Assembly: GCA_019693395.1 (NCBI GenBank)
Contig: JAAMXP010001534.1
Coordinates: 13,601-37,244 of the forward strand
Reading direction: 5' to 3'
Source: Ettlia oleoabundans
Taxonomy: Eukaryota > Chlorophyta > Chlorophyceae > Chlamydomonadales
DNA length: 23,644 bases
The position numbers were made by a program, and so were the translations under genes. Below, piece by piece: positions 1 to 10,266 of this stretch (position 1 is its first letter; each line of letters opens with the position of its first letter). Below the pieces are notes generated by a model that worked only from the letters and a program-made list of their open reading frames with translations, was not told the DNA's origin and searched no databases.

Positions 1-45
<45 letters not shown>
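1..45. repeat. (CA)n microsatellite
   Basis: An uninterrupted CA dinucleotide run of about 45 bp starts at the window edge and probably continues outside it. On the minus strand it is a TG run in the aminopeptidase intron, starting about 15 nt after the splice donor at 61-60. Confidence 0.97.
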
Positions 46-47
<2 letters not shown>

Positions 48-61
48 CCCCTGTTGCATAC

Positions 62-2263
62 CTTGATGTTGTAGCCACCGCTGTCAAAGGTCAAGCCCTT
101 GCCCACAATAGCCACCTTCCTCTCGACCTCGCCTGCAAGACAGCGGGTGGCAGGGAGCTGCTTGGTGTCTGCGGCTGCCCAGCCAAACAGAACCACAGCC
201 AAGCATGATTGGCGGCAGGTGACCTTGGCACCCGGGCCAGCGCCTGAGCAGCAGGCTGAGCTCAAGTAATGACAGTTCCAGCAAGTGGTGCAGCAGGCGA
301 TGCACAACGCACCCTTGGGGGTGTAGGTCAGGTGGATGAACTTTGGAGGCTCCGCCGATGCCTCTGCCACACCCAGGTACAAACCCATGCCCAACCTCTG
401 GCAGTCCTCCTTCTCTAAAACCTGCCAGGCAAGTGCACAAACATTCGCCGATTGAGAGCACGCAAGACGATCTTGCAGACAGGACGGCTAACAGTCTGGC
501 AGTAACGCGTGGTGGGTGGCGGGCATCCCCATGCCCTGCCCAAGTGATATCCCGCACAACCATTGGGCAAGATATAGCCAGGGCAGTGATAGAGGATGGC
601 ATCACACAGCTTCTGTTGGTGAAAGGCGAAGCAGCAGTAATGTACCTCCAGCTTCATGACCTCTGGTGCCTCTGATGCAATCTTGGCTGCCGTATCTGCC
701 AGGTAGCTGCATGCATGCATGGGCAGGCACAGCGCCTTGCAACATCGTGACTGGAAAGGGTGCAGCAAGCAAGTGCCCAGGTGCGCCCCCTTGAATTGAA
801 CCATCTTGGCCTCGCTGTTCGTAGGCTAATGGGTTTTGCAGCCCACTGTCTGCTGCCCTGTCCCAAGCTGCAACGCCGCGACTTACGTGGGTGTGCAGAC
901 GTTGGGAGGCGACTCCACAAGGTATCGGGTGAGTAGGGCACCCAGCGCCAGGGCCCGCCCACGTGAGATGGCAGCCGCAGCAGCTTCGCCGCCAAACATG
1001 ACCTCAACTGCAAGCATATGCCAGTGCAAATGGATCCAATCAATCAACAACAGTAACGGCATACATGCAGCTGCAAAGCAAAATGGGTGCACGTCCTGCA
1101 TATGGCCCGGGGGGGGGGCCGCAACAAAGTGCTTTGCAATACCGGCTACATGGCAGGCTGGTTGGGGGAATGAACGCGAGCTTTGCCCACATCTGCGTCT
1201 TTCTCCTCTGCTTCTGCTGAGATACAGCAAGCTGCAGCCGAGGGCCCCACTCACACCAACCTGATTCCAGTTTTGAGTCGTTGGGCTTGGACTTGAACCG
1301 TGTGGCCTCGTACCCGCCATTGAGAACGCCGTTGGCCAGCTTTCCTGCTGCTGCTGCTGCGTCGGCGTCTGCACCGCAACCAGCTTTCAGAGAACATTCA
1401 GATCGGAAAGTTGGGGCTGGCGGAAACCTCGGAATGAGCAGCTTCCTGTGCGATGATCAAGCAAAGGTTGGCTCAGGTAACGCTGCCAAGGGATGTATCC
1501 GGCCCACTTATGCATGACAGCAAACCGGGCAGCTATGCGCAGCGCCTCACCTGACAGGCTGCTTCCCACCAATGCAACACCCACTGTCTTGGCCTTGTTG
1601 GCCTTGGCTGCCGAGGCCACAGCTGCACCAAAGGTCTGGAAGGGGGATGGTCCCCAGTCCGCTGCCACCTGCAGCTTGTCGGCAGCGCCCAGCCCGTAGA
1701 GCATCACAAATTTAGCCTGCCCGCCACACCGCACCGTCTGGCTGCTGCGCTTGGTCCCCTTGAAATCATGCACTGACACTATGTCGCTTAGGGCGCCGGC
1801 CAAAGCCGCGTCCAGCTGCTTCAGCTCTTCGCTCTTGATGCTGGGCTTGTCGTCTGCAGCAGGGGCACACCATGGGTAGGGGCAACGACAAAAGTGCGAG
1901 GGAAAAATTGTGGTGGGCATAACTACCGTCCTCATGTAAGGGCGCAGTCATGGGCGACAGGTTTGACCAAAGCTCGGCGAGTACTAGTTCTTGCAGCATG
2001 TCGATTGCTGGGTGGAGGCCAATCTCACCAATCACTTCAAAGGCCTCCTCGCCTACGCCCAGCACCAGGAGGTCACCAGTGAAGGCGGTGGGCACGCCAC
2101 TGGAGCTGGCTACTGACACCTCCCTGGGCTCCAGCGTCACCTACAACGCATATGAGTGGGAGTGGTGCTCACGATGTTGGCGCTTTGGTTGATCTCGCTT
2201 GATCCAATTCGTGCGTATGTAGGATGACTTGCTCACCGGGTGGCGATCGGCGATGTTCACCAT
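62..2263 (-). CDS. Leucyl aminopeptidase (M17 family), 3'-truncated by window
   Basis: Two-metal M17 exopeptidase that removes N-terminal residues from peptides; plant and algal members act in plastid or cytosol. Eight exons joined in phase: 2263-2237, 2140-2029, 1853-1551, 1368-1261, 1007-887, 706-646, 421-313, 132-62, giving 304 codons. The N-terminal macro-like part has GDLLVLGV and an Ala-rich helix followed by GKLANGVLNGGYEATRFKSK. The linker region has SPPNVCTP, then LGMGLYLGVAEASAEPPKFIHLTY. The catalytic domain opens with VGKGLTFDSGGYNIK, which carries the metal-binding Lys (VGKG) and Asp (FDSGG). The later NTDAEGRL motif, with the other metal ligands, must lie left of the window. The chosen ATG (2263) gives a 27-nt first exon (MVNIADRHP) that does not look like a transit peptide, so an upstream exon remains possible. 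Family certain; exon 1 less so. Confidence 0.93.
1108..1118. repeat. Poly-G tract in aminopeptidase intron
   Basis: A run of about ten G residues lies inside the intron between aminopeptidase exons 1368-1261 and 1007-887. It is a likely spot for sequencing or length errors but does not affect the coding exons. Confidence 0.7.
1346..1361 (-). repeat. Short (GCA)n run coding for Ala in the aminopeptidase
   Basis: A short trinucleotide run in the exon 1368-1261 codes for consecutive alanines, just before GKLANGVL. It sits in the helix that other M17 enzymes also fill with Ala, so it is an ordinary coding repeat. Confidence 0.6.
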
Positions 2264-2329
2264 GGCTGATTGATACGGGTCGCTACTCAACGAAATAATC
2301 AAGAGATGACGGCAACATACCAGAGGGGT

Positions 2330-2361
2330 GAAGCTGTACTGTCAGGGGCCAAGCTGTACTG
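2330..2361. repeat. Short direct repeat upstream of aminopeptidase
   Basis: The 11-mer AAGCTGTACTG occurs twice within about 20 bp in the region upstream of the aminopeptidase start. Function unknown; possibly a small duplication in the promoter or 5' leader. Confidence 0.5.
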
Positions 2362-2448
2362 CCGGCGACAGTCTAGCGCTGCAAGTAGGCTCATGTGCAT
2401 TCTCTGCCTCTTCCCCTCAGGTATTTCCAAGCCAGCAGCCACTCACAT

Positions 2449-3290
2449 GTGGTGCGTAGGGGTATGCACGAGGCTCTGGTTCTGACTCTGCTGCTGCCGC
2501 AGCAGCAGAGACGGCGATGGCGGCTCCCCGGCGGCCTGCGGCAACAGCACAGCATTGGAGGGTGGCGAATTCTTCTTCAACAACACACTGCACAGAGCCT
2601 GTTTGGTAACCATCTCAATGCTATTGCAAGCATTCCAGTCAGCATAGGTGCAGCTGCATCAACGTGCACACCTGCCATACAGGTGCGGCCTCCATTTGGT
2701 GTGACATTCCTGCGCGGCGTTGTGTGCTTTGGATAGTTGCAGCAGCATTCTTTGCACGTACAATGTCATACACGAGTGTCAGACAGATATACTTCAAGGT
2801 CAAATGCTGCAGCCCAGAAAGGACGTGCTCGCTTCAGCTGCTGGCAGGCTGGGCGCACCTTGCGGCAGTGCCGAAACAGAGGGTCCTAGTGGCAGGACGG
2901 GTTGTAGGTCCGGCCAGCCTGCACATGGAGTTAATGTGCAATGTATCCTGAGGTTCCACGCCGCTTGCAATGAGCACCACTTGCGGGAGGGCAAGGCAGG
3001 CCCACCTTTGCAGCAGACGCTGCGCTGCTCCACAGGTCCCTGCAATCAAGACTCTAGTCGCCGACATATTGAAATGGCCAATTTGCTCAATGGCCCAACC
3101 GATGCATACATCGCCGTGACGAGGCAGCCGCACGGGAAGAAAACTCGTCATTTTGCGCAGCTTGGCGCCCTCTTCCGTGTCGTTGTTGCTCGTTTTATCG
3201 CCTTGAGAGCCTCCACAACTTGGATATACACATGGAAGTCTAGATTCCGCTCCCTGTAGACTCGGATTCGGGGCCGACAAGGTGCGCCCG
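2449..3290 (-). other. Possible unrecognised minus-strand gene or relic
   Basis: Several minus-strand segments look exon-like but could not be joined into a known protein. One, 2806-2672 (45 codons, phase 0), is preceded by a good pyrimidine-tract AG and followed by a GT donor; it contains LTLKYICLTLVYDIVRAKN. A second starts at 2613 with MVTKQALCSVLLKKN and stays open to a TGA near 2449. A third, around 3150-3030, contains MTSFLPVRLPRHGDVCIGWA and ends near a TTGATTGCAG acceptor-like site. There is no family match, and codon third positions are less GC-rich than in the neighbouring genes. It could be a fast-evolving gene, a decayed gene or chance open frame. The rest of 2264-3595, between the divergent aminopeptidase and glycerol kinase, shows no other feature. 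Confidence 0.25.
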
Positions 3291-3595
3291 GCAGCGCTCC
3301 TGCTCCGTTGTTGCGCCGTGCAAGCGCCGCAGGAACACATTGATAGTCAGTCGGGCCTGCGATCAATGGGGCCCGCGTCACTACCACCACTGCCCCTCTG
3401 GCTTTCCGCCGCTGAGGCTCTACTGTCACTTTCGGTCGTCGCTGCAACTGCACCCCTGCTGAGGTTGCGGCTTGATTATTGTTCTTTTCATGTTGGGTCC
3501 AGCTCAAACTGAAGGGTTGACCGCGTGATTGCCGCAGCGGATTAGAGCTACCCAGGTCAGGATTTGCTGCTGCTTCACCCTGGGTGGAACCTATC

Positions 3596-6500
3596 ATGGA
3601 ATGTGTGGCTGCCATCGACCAGGTGACTGGGGCATTACGGATGCCACACAGCCATGGCATTTTGATGCCACTCACAATGCCATGGCAGTTTGTCGCAGTG
3701 CATCACAGCATGTTCTGCTCCAATTTGGCGCAGCTACAAGGTTGTACTCCAAGCCAAGCGCTCAATCGCACTGCTGCCAGCGTGAGACATCTACTGCCTG
3801 GGACGCCTGTACGACTGATTGTATGCATGCCTGCAGGGTACCCAGAGCACCCGCCTTGTTCTGTATGACAAGGAGTGCCAGCCGCTGGCCAGCAGCCAAG
3901 TGGAGCTTCCTCAAGAGTATCCCCATGCGGGGTGGGTGGGCAGTGTAGGAGCAGGCGGGCTCCACTCTCTAGCTCTGCTGCTTGCGAACATAGGGACCCC
4001 AGCTTATTTGAGCAGCTCCCTGCAGGAAACATGGTGCCTGCCCTCCATGCATCTGGCTTAGGCACGACTTACATTTGCACAGTGACAAGTACCAGTCTGT
4101 CTTTCTCCCGGGCAGCCACGTGCCATGTCTGCCCACCCTGCTTTGCGCACCTGCTGTGCCTGCTGCAGCTGGGTGGAGCAGGACCCGCTGGCCATCTGGA
4201 GAAGCGTACAGGAGGCGGCACAGCAGGCCATGGAGGAAGGAGCCAAGAAGTGCGGCACGCTGGCTGTCAAGGCAGTGGGCATCACCAACCAGCGTGAGTG
4301 GATGGCTGGCTTGAGTTGATGCGACATAGCTGGCTTGAGTTAACGTGACATAGCTGCTGCAATTGGCCTGGCCTGGCACTGCAGCTTCTAGCACCGCATG
4401 GGAGTAGTGTGAGTGATGGAGATGCAGGCAACCAGCACCTGCCTGCCTGCGGCCAGCCGCTGTTCAGTTGAAAAGGTGCCGGTGTCCAGCCAGTTACCCA
4501 TCCAGCAATGCTGGATGAGTCAAGTCGCCTCCCCATCTACCTGCCTGCCTGCCTGCCTGCTGGGAACGATGCCTGCAGGCGAGACCACCATTGTGTGGGA
4601 CCGGGTGACGGGGCGCCCTCTGCACAACGCCATTGTGTGGCTGGACAACCGCACAGCCGGCATCTGCCACACCATGGTGCAGCAGCTGGGCAGCAAGGAT
4701 TACTTCCGCCCAGGTGAGCGAGTGTGAGGGCTGTCTTGCTGCCCTTATGATTAATCTTCCTTATATAGCTGGATTGGTACGGCCACTTAAGACTAGACGC
4801 TCGGATCTACAGCCAGGGGCGTTGAGGCTGCCTGGCGCAGCTTGCATGTGCCACTTCGATTCCACTCGCTTGGTACAAAACACTTGCGACTCCCTGCCCC
4901 CCAACCTTACGTGCCCGCACTTTCCTGCAGTTACTGGTCTGCCTGTATCCGCTTACTTCTCCTCCTACAAACTCAAGTGGCTGATGGACAATGTGCCGGC
5001 GGTGGCGCAGGCGGTCGAGGAGGGGCGCTGCATGTTTGGCACCGTGGACTCGTGGCTCATTTACCAACTCACGGGTGAACGCGTTGGGGCAGGGTCCTCT
5101 GCAGCGGCAGCTGTAATTGGTATTGGCTGTATTGAGGCTCTCATACGCAGCAGTGTTTGTGGCAAGCGTGTTGCTTGCTGCGGGCCAACATACTAGGAGG
5201 TGGCTTGACGTGCCGACAGTGCTAGGCTGGATATTAGCATGCCATGCTGCCCCCAACAAACGGTGCCTTGTGAGCGGACACATTCTGCTGGATCATCGTG
5301 CATGATAGCGAGGACGGCTGACTCACATGCGTGCCACAATACCTTCCCTCCCTGTCACGCTCACTCGCCCTCACGTCCTGTGCATTCATGATTCCACCCC
5401 TTGTGCAGGCGGCGCTTCTGGTGGCGGACTGCACATCACGGACGCCAGCAACGCCTCTCGCACCAACCTAATGGATCTGCGTAAGCTGACCTGGCATGAG
5501 CCCACGATGCGCCTGTTTGGAGTGCGCCCCGACATGCTGCCAGAAATCCGCAGCAACGCCGAGGTGTACGGGTGAGGAGCTACCAAGGGATGCATGTTTC
5601 TCAAAAGAAGGCTGGCAGGTTGCCCGAGCTGCTGGGCTTGTTCGCTGACTGTGCCCCAGCTTTGTTCAGCTGTGTGATGTGTCCTTCTGGAGGAGGCCTA
5701 GCCGCCTCTGCTGGGCTCAAGCCATCGGTACCCGTTCCTGCATAGTTCCAGTCCTTAGCTACTCAGCCTACTTTGGGGCTATGCGTGCAGCACGGTGGCA
5801 GTGGATGGGCCGCTGAAGGACATTCCCATCGCTGGCTGCCTGGGTGACCAGATGGCGGCGATGATGGGCCAGCGATGCGCTGTGCACGAGGCCAAGAACA
5901 CCTACGGCACAGGTGAAGCTGTCGCACTACCCTGAACCCCTCCTCCTCCTTCTTGCCTGGTGCTTTCTTTTGGCGTGCAAAGGCTTCCTAGTGTGTGTCA
6001 CTGTCCTTTTGTGTGTTACCATTTGTATTGCAGCTGCATTGCGGGCCCTTCTGTGCTGGCTGGCAGCCTGCTGCTGGCGTGACTGCACCCCCCGGTCCCC
6101 CGCATCGCCCGCTGATGCCCCACCTCAGCCCAGTTCTCTTCAGTCACGCAGGCTGCTTCATGCTGCTGAACACGGGGCATGAGTTGGTGCAGTCGAGCCA
6201 CGGCCTGCTGACCACGCTAGCCTTCCAGCTGGGTGCTGATGCCACCCCCAACTATGCCCTGGAGGGCAGCATTGCCATAGCTGGGCAGGGAGTCAGCTGG
6301 CTCAGGGACCGCCTGGGGTTTATAGACTCCGCAGCTGAGTCTGAGGCTGTGGCAGCCAGTGTGCCCGACAGCGGCGGCGTCTACTTTGTGCCCGCCTTTG
6401 GCGGACTGCTGGCGCCCTGGTGGCAGGCCGACGCGCGGGGCGTCATTCTTGGGTTGACCCAGTACAGCACAAAGGTTAGGCATGCATGGGAATGGGCGTG

Positions 6501-7375
6501 TGCAGATGGGGTGGGGTGGGGAGGCCAGTGGGACACAGCATGCAATTGCCAGGAACAGCAGGGCAGCGGACAAGACGTAAATTTGTCAAGCAGCAACCCG
6601 CTGAGCACTGACAAGGCTTTGCAGTGCCGTGTAATTTATGGTAAGTGCGCAGTAGTTCCTGGCACATTGTCTTGAAAGCCATGCCTTCTGTCCACCCTCT
6701 CTGCATCCATCCCGCCGCTGGCATACATCGACTAGGCGCTTTCCGTCGCACTTTTGCTTCCGGCGGTGCAGGCCCACATTGTGCGGGCGATGCTGGAGGC
6801 CATTTGCTTCCAGAGCCTGGACGTGCTTCACGCCATGCAAAAAGACGCCGACTGCAGCGAGCTGCGATGCTTGTTTGTGGACGGCGGTGCCAGCCAAAAC
6901 GACCTGCTCATGCAGGTGCAGGCCGACATCATGCAAGTGCCTGTGCGGCGCCCGGCAAACCTGGAGACGACGTCGCTGGGTGCAGCGCTGGCGGCAGGCA
7001 TTGGTGTGGGGTTCTGGACCGTGGAGGAGGCTTTCACCGATTTGAAGCACAACACGGGTGGGTGGGCTGGGCTGGCCAGCTGTTATGCAGGAAGCATTAC
7101 GGCACCTTCAAAGCTGACGTCAGCTGTGTTGCTGTACAAGCAGTGTTATGCGGTCATCCCACTGCGTCAGGACTCGCTGTGAACGCCTAAATGATTCCTG
7201 TTATCTGCCTCCTGTTGCCCACGCCTCTTTGTGTGCAGGCGGCACTCTATTTGAGCCGCAAATCACGCCGGCAGCGGCCGACCGGCGGCACGCCAAGTGG
7301 AAGATGGCGGTGCAGCGCTCTTTTGGACTGGCAGAGCTTACTCAGGATCTGCAGGAGGAACAGGAGCAGCGCTGA
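3596..7375 (+). CDS. Glycerol kinase, complete (10 exons)
   Basis: ATP-dependent phosphorylation of glycerol to glycerol 3-phosphate, feeding lipid synthesis or glycolysis. Exons: 3596-3622, 3837-3931, 4169-4293, 4579-4713, 4931-5074, 5409-5571, 5791-5912, 6152-6474, 6772-7057, 7239-7375; all GT-AG and in phase, 518 aa, the usual family length. FGGY-kinase motifs in order: AAIDQGTQSTR (ATP loop, residues 5-15), GITNQRETTIVWD (about 77-89, with the substrate Arg-Glu pair), [12 protein letters not shown] (185-196), [13 protein letters not shown] (245-257; D249 is the expected catalytic base), [29 protein letters not shown] and [15 protein letters not shown]. There is no transit peptide with this ATG, so it is probably cytosolic. 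The position after GDQ is Met where relatives often have His or Gln. It is divergent from the aminopeptidase and convergent with the LURP-one gene. Confidence 0.96.
4306..4353. repeat. Tandem 24-bp duplication in glycerol kinase intron 3
   Basis: Two adjacent 24-bp copies (4306-4329 and 4330-4353), each starting CTGGCTTGAGTT and ending GACATAG, differ at a few central bases. They begin just after the donor at 4294. No function is evident. Confidence 0.85.
4541..4561. repeat. (TGCC)n short tandem repeat before glycerol kinase exon 4
   Basis: About five TGCC/CTGC units lie within the pyrimidine-rich end of intron 3, shortly upstream of the acceptor at 4577-4578. Confidence 0.8.
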
Positions 7376-7419
7376 ATAGCAGCGGCTGCAAGTGCAGCCC
7401 GGCAGCCCGGCAGGCGATT

Positions 7420-7424
7420 TTACA
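7420..7424 (-). terminator. Candidate polyadenylation signal for LURP-one gene (TGTAA)
   Basis: TGTAA on the minus strand, about 255 nt after the LURP-one stop and inside the glycerol kinase 3' UTR. A closer TGTAA overlaps the stop codon itself and is probably too close to be used. Confidence 0.45.
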
Positions 7425-7568
7425 CCCCACACCATTGTTTGTTCAGAATGCAGAGCAGAAATGACAGTTCCGTCCAACTTCCCCCTCAGTGTGCTCCTGT
7501 CACTTTGGCAGAGAGCATGCTGCATTTGAATAATTAAAGCAGTGCATGAATTGTCCGTGGAAGCAATA

Positions 7569-7573
7569 TGTAA
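7569..7573 (+). terminator. Candidate polyadenylation signal for glycerol kinase (TGTAA)
   Basis: TGTAA, the usual chlorophyte poly(A) motif, lies 194 nt after the TGA at 7373-7375. Further copies at 7626 and 7729-7733 are alternatives. Confidence 0.6.
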
Positions 7574-7678
7574 ACAACAGCAGGCCGTTCACCCCAACAA
7601 CTGCATGCACCCACAGTGCTATATTTGTAATCAGCTGACACATGCAGTTCAACTGGTTCCACAAGTAGCCACAAGAGA

Positions 7679-8807
7679 TTACATCATGTTGAAAGCTCCC
7701 CCAAGCGCATTCCACTCGATAAGCTCCGTGTAAATAACCAGCAGGCAGCATACCAGGGCCGCATCTGCAGGCAAGTAATGCAATTGATTGCGCCTCATGA
7801 CTTCGCTGCCCTGAGAAGACTTGCAATCTCATTGCTTGTAGATGGAAGGTCAACCCCGTTCGTGAAGCATGGCAGATTGGCAGTTCCACACTGGCCGTGG
7901 GTGACATGGATGCAGCCGGAACCGGGGCTGACAAGGAGCAGGCAGGCGCGGTGTGTGAGAATGCTCAGCCGAGATGTTGTCTCACCAGCGCCGGGCTCCA
8001 GCTCAACATGGTACGTCCAATCCTGCACCGCCGCTGACAGCATGCCCATGGCCACGTTGTTGCCGTACCGCGCCACGCACAAGGGCGTGTCCTCCTTGCC
8101 CTTGCTGTTGTTCTGTAGCATGCACAGCAGGGGACATGTGCAAAGCCCCTGAAGTGACCGATCCCGGGTGCTGGCATGGTAATGACTGTGTGTTCCAGCG
8201 CAGGCAAACCCTTGACGATGTGCAGATGCAGAGCACCACCCATGTTCCCAACACATCTTCCAAGCACCTGCCACATCATCACGCTGCTGTTGCTGAGGTC
8301 AGGTACGATTGTGAAGGTGGACTTGGCGTTGGAGCGAGCCGCTGGCACATCAACCTCAACCCCAAACTTGGCCAGGCCTGACACTGTTCGTGTCTTGGCT
8401 AACACATTGCCCTTTGGCGAGTACACCGTCCACTTGGCAAGGGACAGAGCAAACTTCTTGGCTGTCAAGACTTCATTGCCACGCCCATCACGCAGCACCT
8501 TGGTCTCCCTGAAAATGCCCTTGTCGTTCTCCAACCTGATGACAGTGACAGCAAGAATACAAAACAACTTGCCGTAAGTGTGCCATCAAGTACTTGATTG
8601 AGCATGGTGCGAAGATGCAGTGGGCTGTGGAGCTCTGATGAAATTTCGCAAGCCGTTGGCAAGGCATGGGCGGCACCGCAGTTCACAGGTGCAGCCGCAA
8701 ATCGCTATTGCAAAGTGTCAGTACCCATCCCACCTATATACCACTGCTCCGTCGGGTGCCATAAACAAGCTCTCGTTCTTAGAAAAGGAAGTATTATTTG
8801 TGGACAT
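7679..8807 (-). CDS. LURP-one-related (LOR, tubby C-terminal-like fold) protein
   Basis: Four exons in phase: 8807-8734, 8535-8268, 8112-7986, 7764-7679; 184 aa with stop TAA at 7681-7679. The protein shows the LOR beta-hairpin series: LFMAPDGAVVYR, TKVLRDGRGNEVLTAKKF, LAKWTVYSPKGNVLAKTRTV, then STFTIVPDLSN, VARYGNNVAMGMLSAA and DWTYHVELEPGADAALVCC, which leads into a hydrophobic C-terminal helix (LLVIYTELIEW). This order, the closing GADAAL helix and the length match the LURP-one-related family (PF04525) of plants and algae. Members have a beta-barrel around a buried helix, and their biochemical role is mostly unknown; some plant members are defence-induced. The first exon was chosen because AG|G restores the VVYRLEND strand; a competing start at 8676 fits phase but not the fold. 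Convergent with glycerol kinase. Confidence 0.8.
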
Positions 8808-9023
8808 GTATAGATACCTGGCAAGCAGAGAGGAGGGCATGCGGTGGATTGCTGGGGTGCACGGGCCTGATTAAAGCATTGCATCTGCTCCCGCCGTGGT
8901 TGCTGCCTCACAGTTGCATGCCTGCCCACTACACAGTGCAGCAAAGTGCAAACACAAATACTGAGCTCAGCTACAAGAACACGTACCGAGGAGTCTGGGT
9001 GACGTGATTTGTGACTGTGATTA

Positions 9024-9379
9024 ATGGTGTCAGGGCCGGGGTTGCCGCCGCCGATTGCGCTCCCAAGGTTTGCCCAGCTTCTGCCCCAGTCATCTCAGAT
9101 ACCGTTTCCGTGCGATTCTTATATCAAGTTGTGTCCTAGCCTTTGCGAGTGAGTGGAACGGGCGTGTGCGCAAGTTCCGATGCCGTAGTCCTTGATGCGG
9201 ACACTGCCGCACCCACCCCGCCAAGACAAACTCTTACGTTCAGTGCCACAAGAGCTGCAACATTGACAGCGCAGCAGAGAAAGATGCTCAACCCACTTGA
9301 AGATGCCGATGCCACCCTGGCGCAGGGCGCCGGCGCTAGGGAGCCTATTAGGGAGCCGATTGTAGCTATGTTTTCCTAA
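9024..9379 (+). CDS. Tentative small unrecognised protein, 86 aa (2 exons)
   Basis: Exons 9024-9148 and 9244-9379 join in phase across a strong GTGAGT donor and a TTCAG acceptor. The N-terminal half is Pro-rich (MVSGPGLPPPIALPRFAQLL) and has three cysteines. The C-terminal half is soluble and charged (TLTAQQRKMLNPLEDADATL) and ends PIVAMFS. No family is recognised. Support is the splice phase, a TGTAA 190 nt after the stop (9569-9573), and placement that fits the alternating gene order. The ATG is 217 bp from the LURP-one ATG in divergent orientation. Against it: short length and no homolog known to me. Confidence 0.35.
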
Positions 9380-9497
9380 ACCTGACAGGTTTAAGTCATA
9401 AACAGAGACAATTGACTGTGCACCTTTTACCCTGCTTGAACTTTTGTGGTGAACTCACACGCTGGGCAATGTGTGTGGGTGTGTTCTAATCAGCAAG

Positions 9498-9502
9498 TTA
9501 CA
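9498..9502 (-). terminator. Candidate polyadenylation signal (TGTAA, minus)
   Basis: TGTAA on the minus strand, 90 nt after the stop of the small minus-strand gene at 9592-9937. Confidence 0.4.
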
Positions 9503-9568
9503 AGTAGAGGGCTGCAGACCTGTTTAAATGGCAAAAGCATCACCAAAGTTGCGCGATACAATGATGCT

Positions 9569-9573
9569 TGTAA
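9569..9573 (+). terminator. Candidate polyadenylation signal (TGTAA, plus)
   Basis: TGTAA on the plus strand, 190 nt after the stop of the small plus-strand gene ending at 9379. It lies beyond the minus-strand signal at 9498-9502, so the two transcripts would overlap slightly. Confidence 0.4.
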
Positions 9574-9591
9574 CAAAGAACGCCATCGCCT

Positions 9592-9937
9592 TTAATAGTT
9601 GCTGCAGAAATGGGGAGCGAGGGAGAGGGGGGGCGTCAAGACGGCAAAGGCGTCATGCTCTGACAACAGATACTGGGCCGCCTTTCCCTGTGGTTGAGGA
9701 GGCTGCCGCATGCCAGAAGGGCGATGCCTTACTACAGGCTTTCCTACGTCACGTGCACAGGTATGCCGGCTTGCGCTCATGAACAACTTGCGTCCAGCTG
9801 CCGCCCGAGTCGCCACCACTGCCGCCACCTGCCGCTGCCAAACTTCTTCCCCGCGTCAGGCTCACCAAATCCGCCTGCTTCACGGCATCCTTTTGCCACC
9901 GTTTGCTGAGGGTGCTCAGCTGGTCCTTGAGCGTCAT
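9592..9937 (-). CDS. Tentative small unrecognised protein, 55 aa (2 exons)
   Basis: Exons 9937-9866 and 9687-9592 join at phase 0 (donor TTG|GTGAGC, acceptor CCACAG). Exon 1 is a charged, probably helical segment (MTLKDQLSTLSKRWQKDAVK), and exon 2 continues GKAAQYLLSEHDAFAVLTPP. No domain, signal peptide or membrane segment is apparent, and no family is recognised. If the intron is retained, the frame reads through a Gly/Ser-rich stretch and stops at 9749, giving 62 aa instead. It is convergent with the 86-aa candidate and divergent from the RMD1-like gene, 329 bp away. Confidence 0.35.
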
Positions 9938-10141
9938 GGCGGGAGGATGGGCCAGGCAACTTAGGTCTATCACTGACTCCTATTAGGAGGTCTAAGGCCC
10001 AGTGTCCGGCGTTCCAACAGTGCTGCCCACAACCAGCGCAGGGAGCTCTTTAGGGGGAGCCAGCATGGCCCATGCCAGCAGTTCCTTCTTTCGAGGAGTA
10101 GCGAATAGAACAGAGAGAGCCCAAGGGCTGTTAAAACCACT

Positions 10142-10150
10142 TATATATAC
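10142..10150 (+). promoter_or_regulatory. TATA-like element upstream of RMD1-like gene
   Basis: TTATATATA lies about 120 bp upstream of the chosen ATG (10267), in the 329-bp region shared with the divergent small gene. In this GC-rich sequence such an AT run stands out, but no transcription start is known. Confidence 0.4.
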
Positions 10151-10266
10151 AATACGACATTGGTGAGGGCAGCCCTCTACAGCGCTCTGACTAGCACAAG
10201 CCTTTTACTAAAGGAGGTAGCGCCAGGGGCCTCTGCTGGTCGGTGGCGCCAGGGCACGACGTTGGA

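Noticed and set aside
1..45. Terminal repeat as a telomere
   Set aside because: It is a plain CA dinucleotide run inside an intron, not a TTTAGGG-type telomere repeat.
8594..8676. Alternative first exon of the LURP-one gene (MPCQRLAKFHQ...)
   Set aside because: It fits splice phase but does not continue the LOR strand pattern, whereas 8807-8734 restores it exactly.
8735..8741. TATATA as a TATA box for the LURP-one gene
   Set aside because: It is the end of coding exon 1 (VVYR codons) and runs into the splice donor; the start codon lies upstream at 8807.
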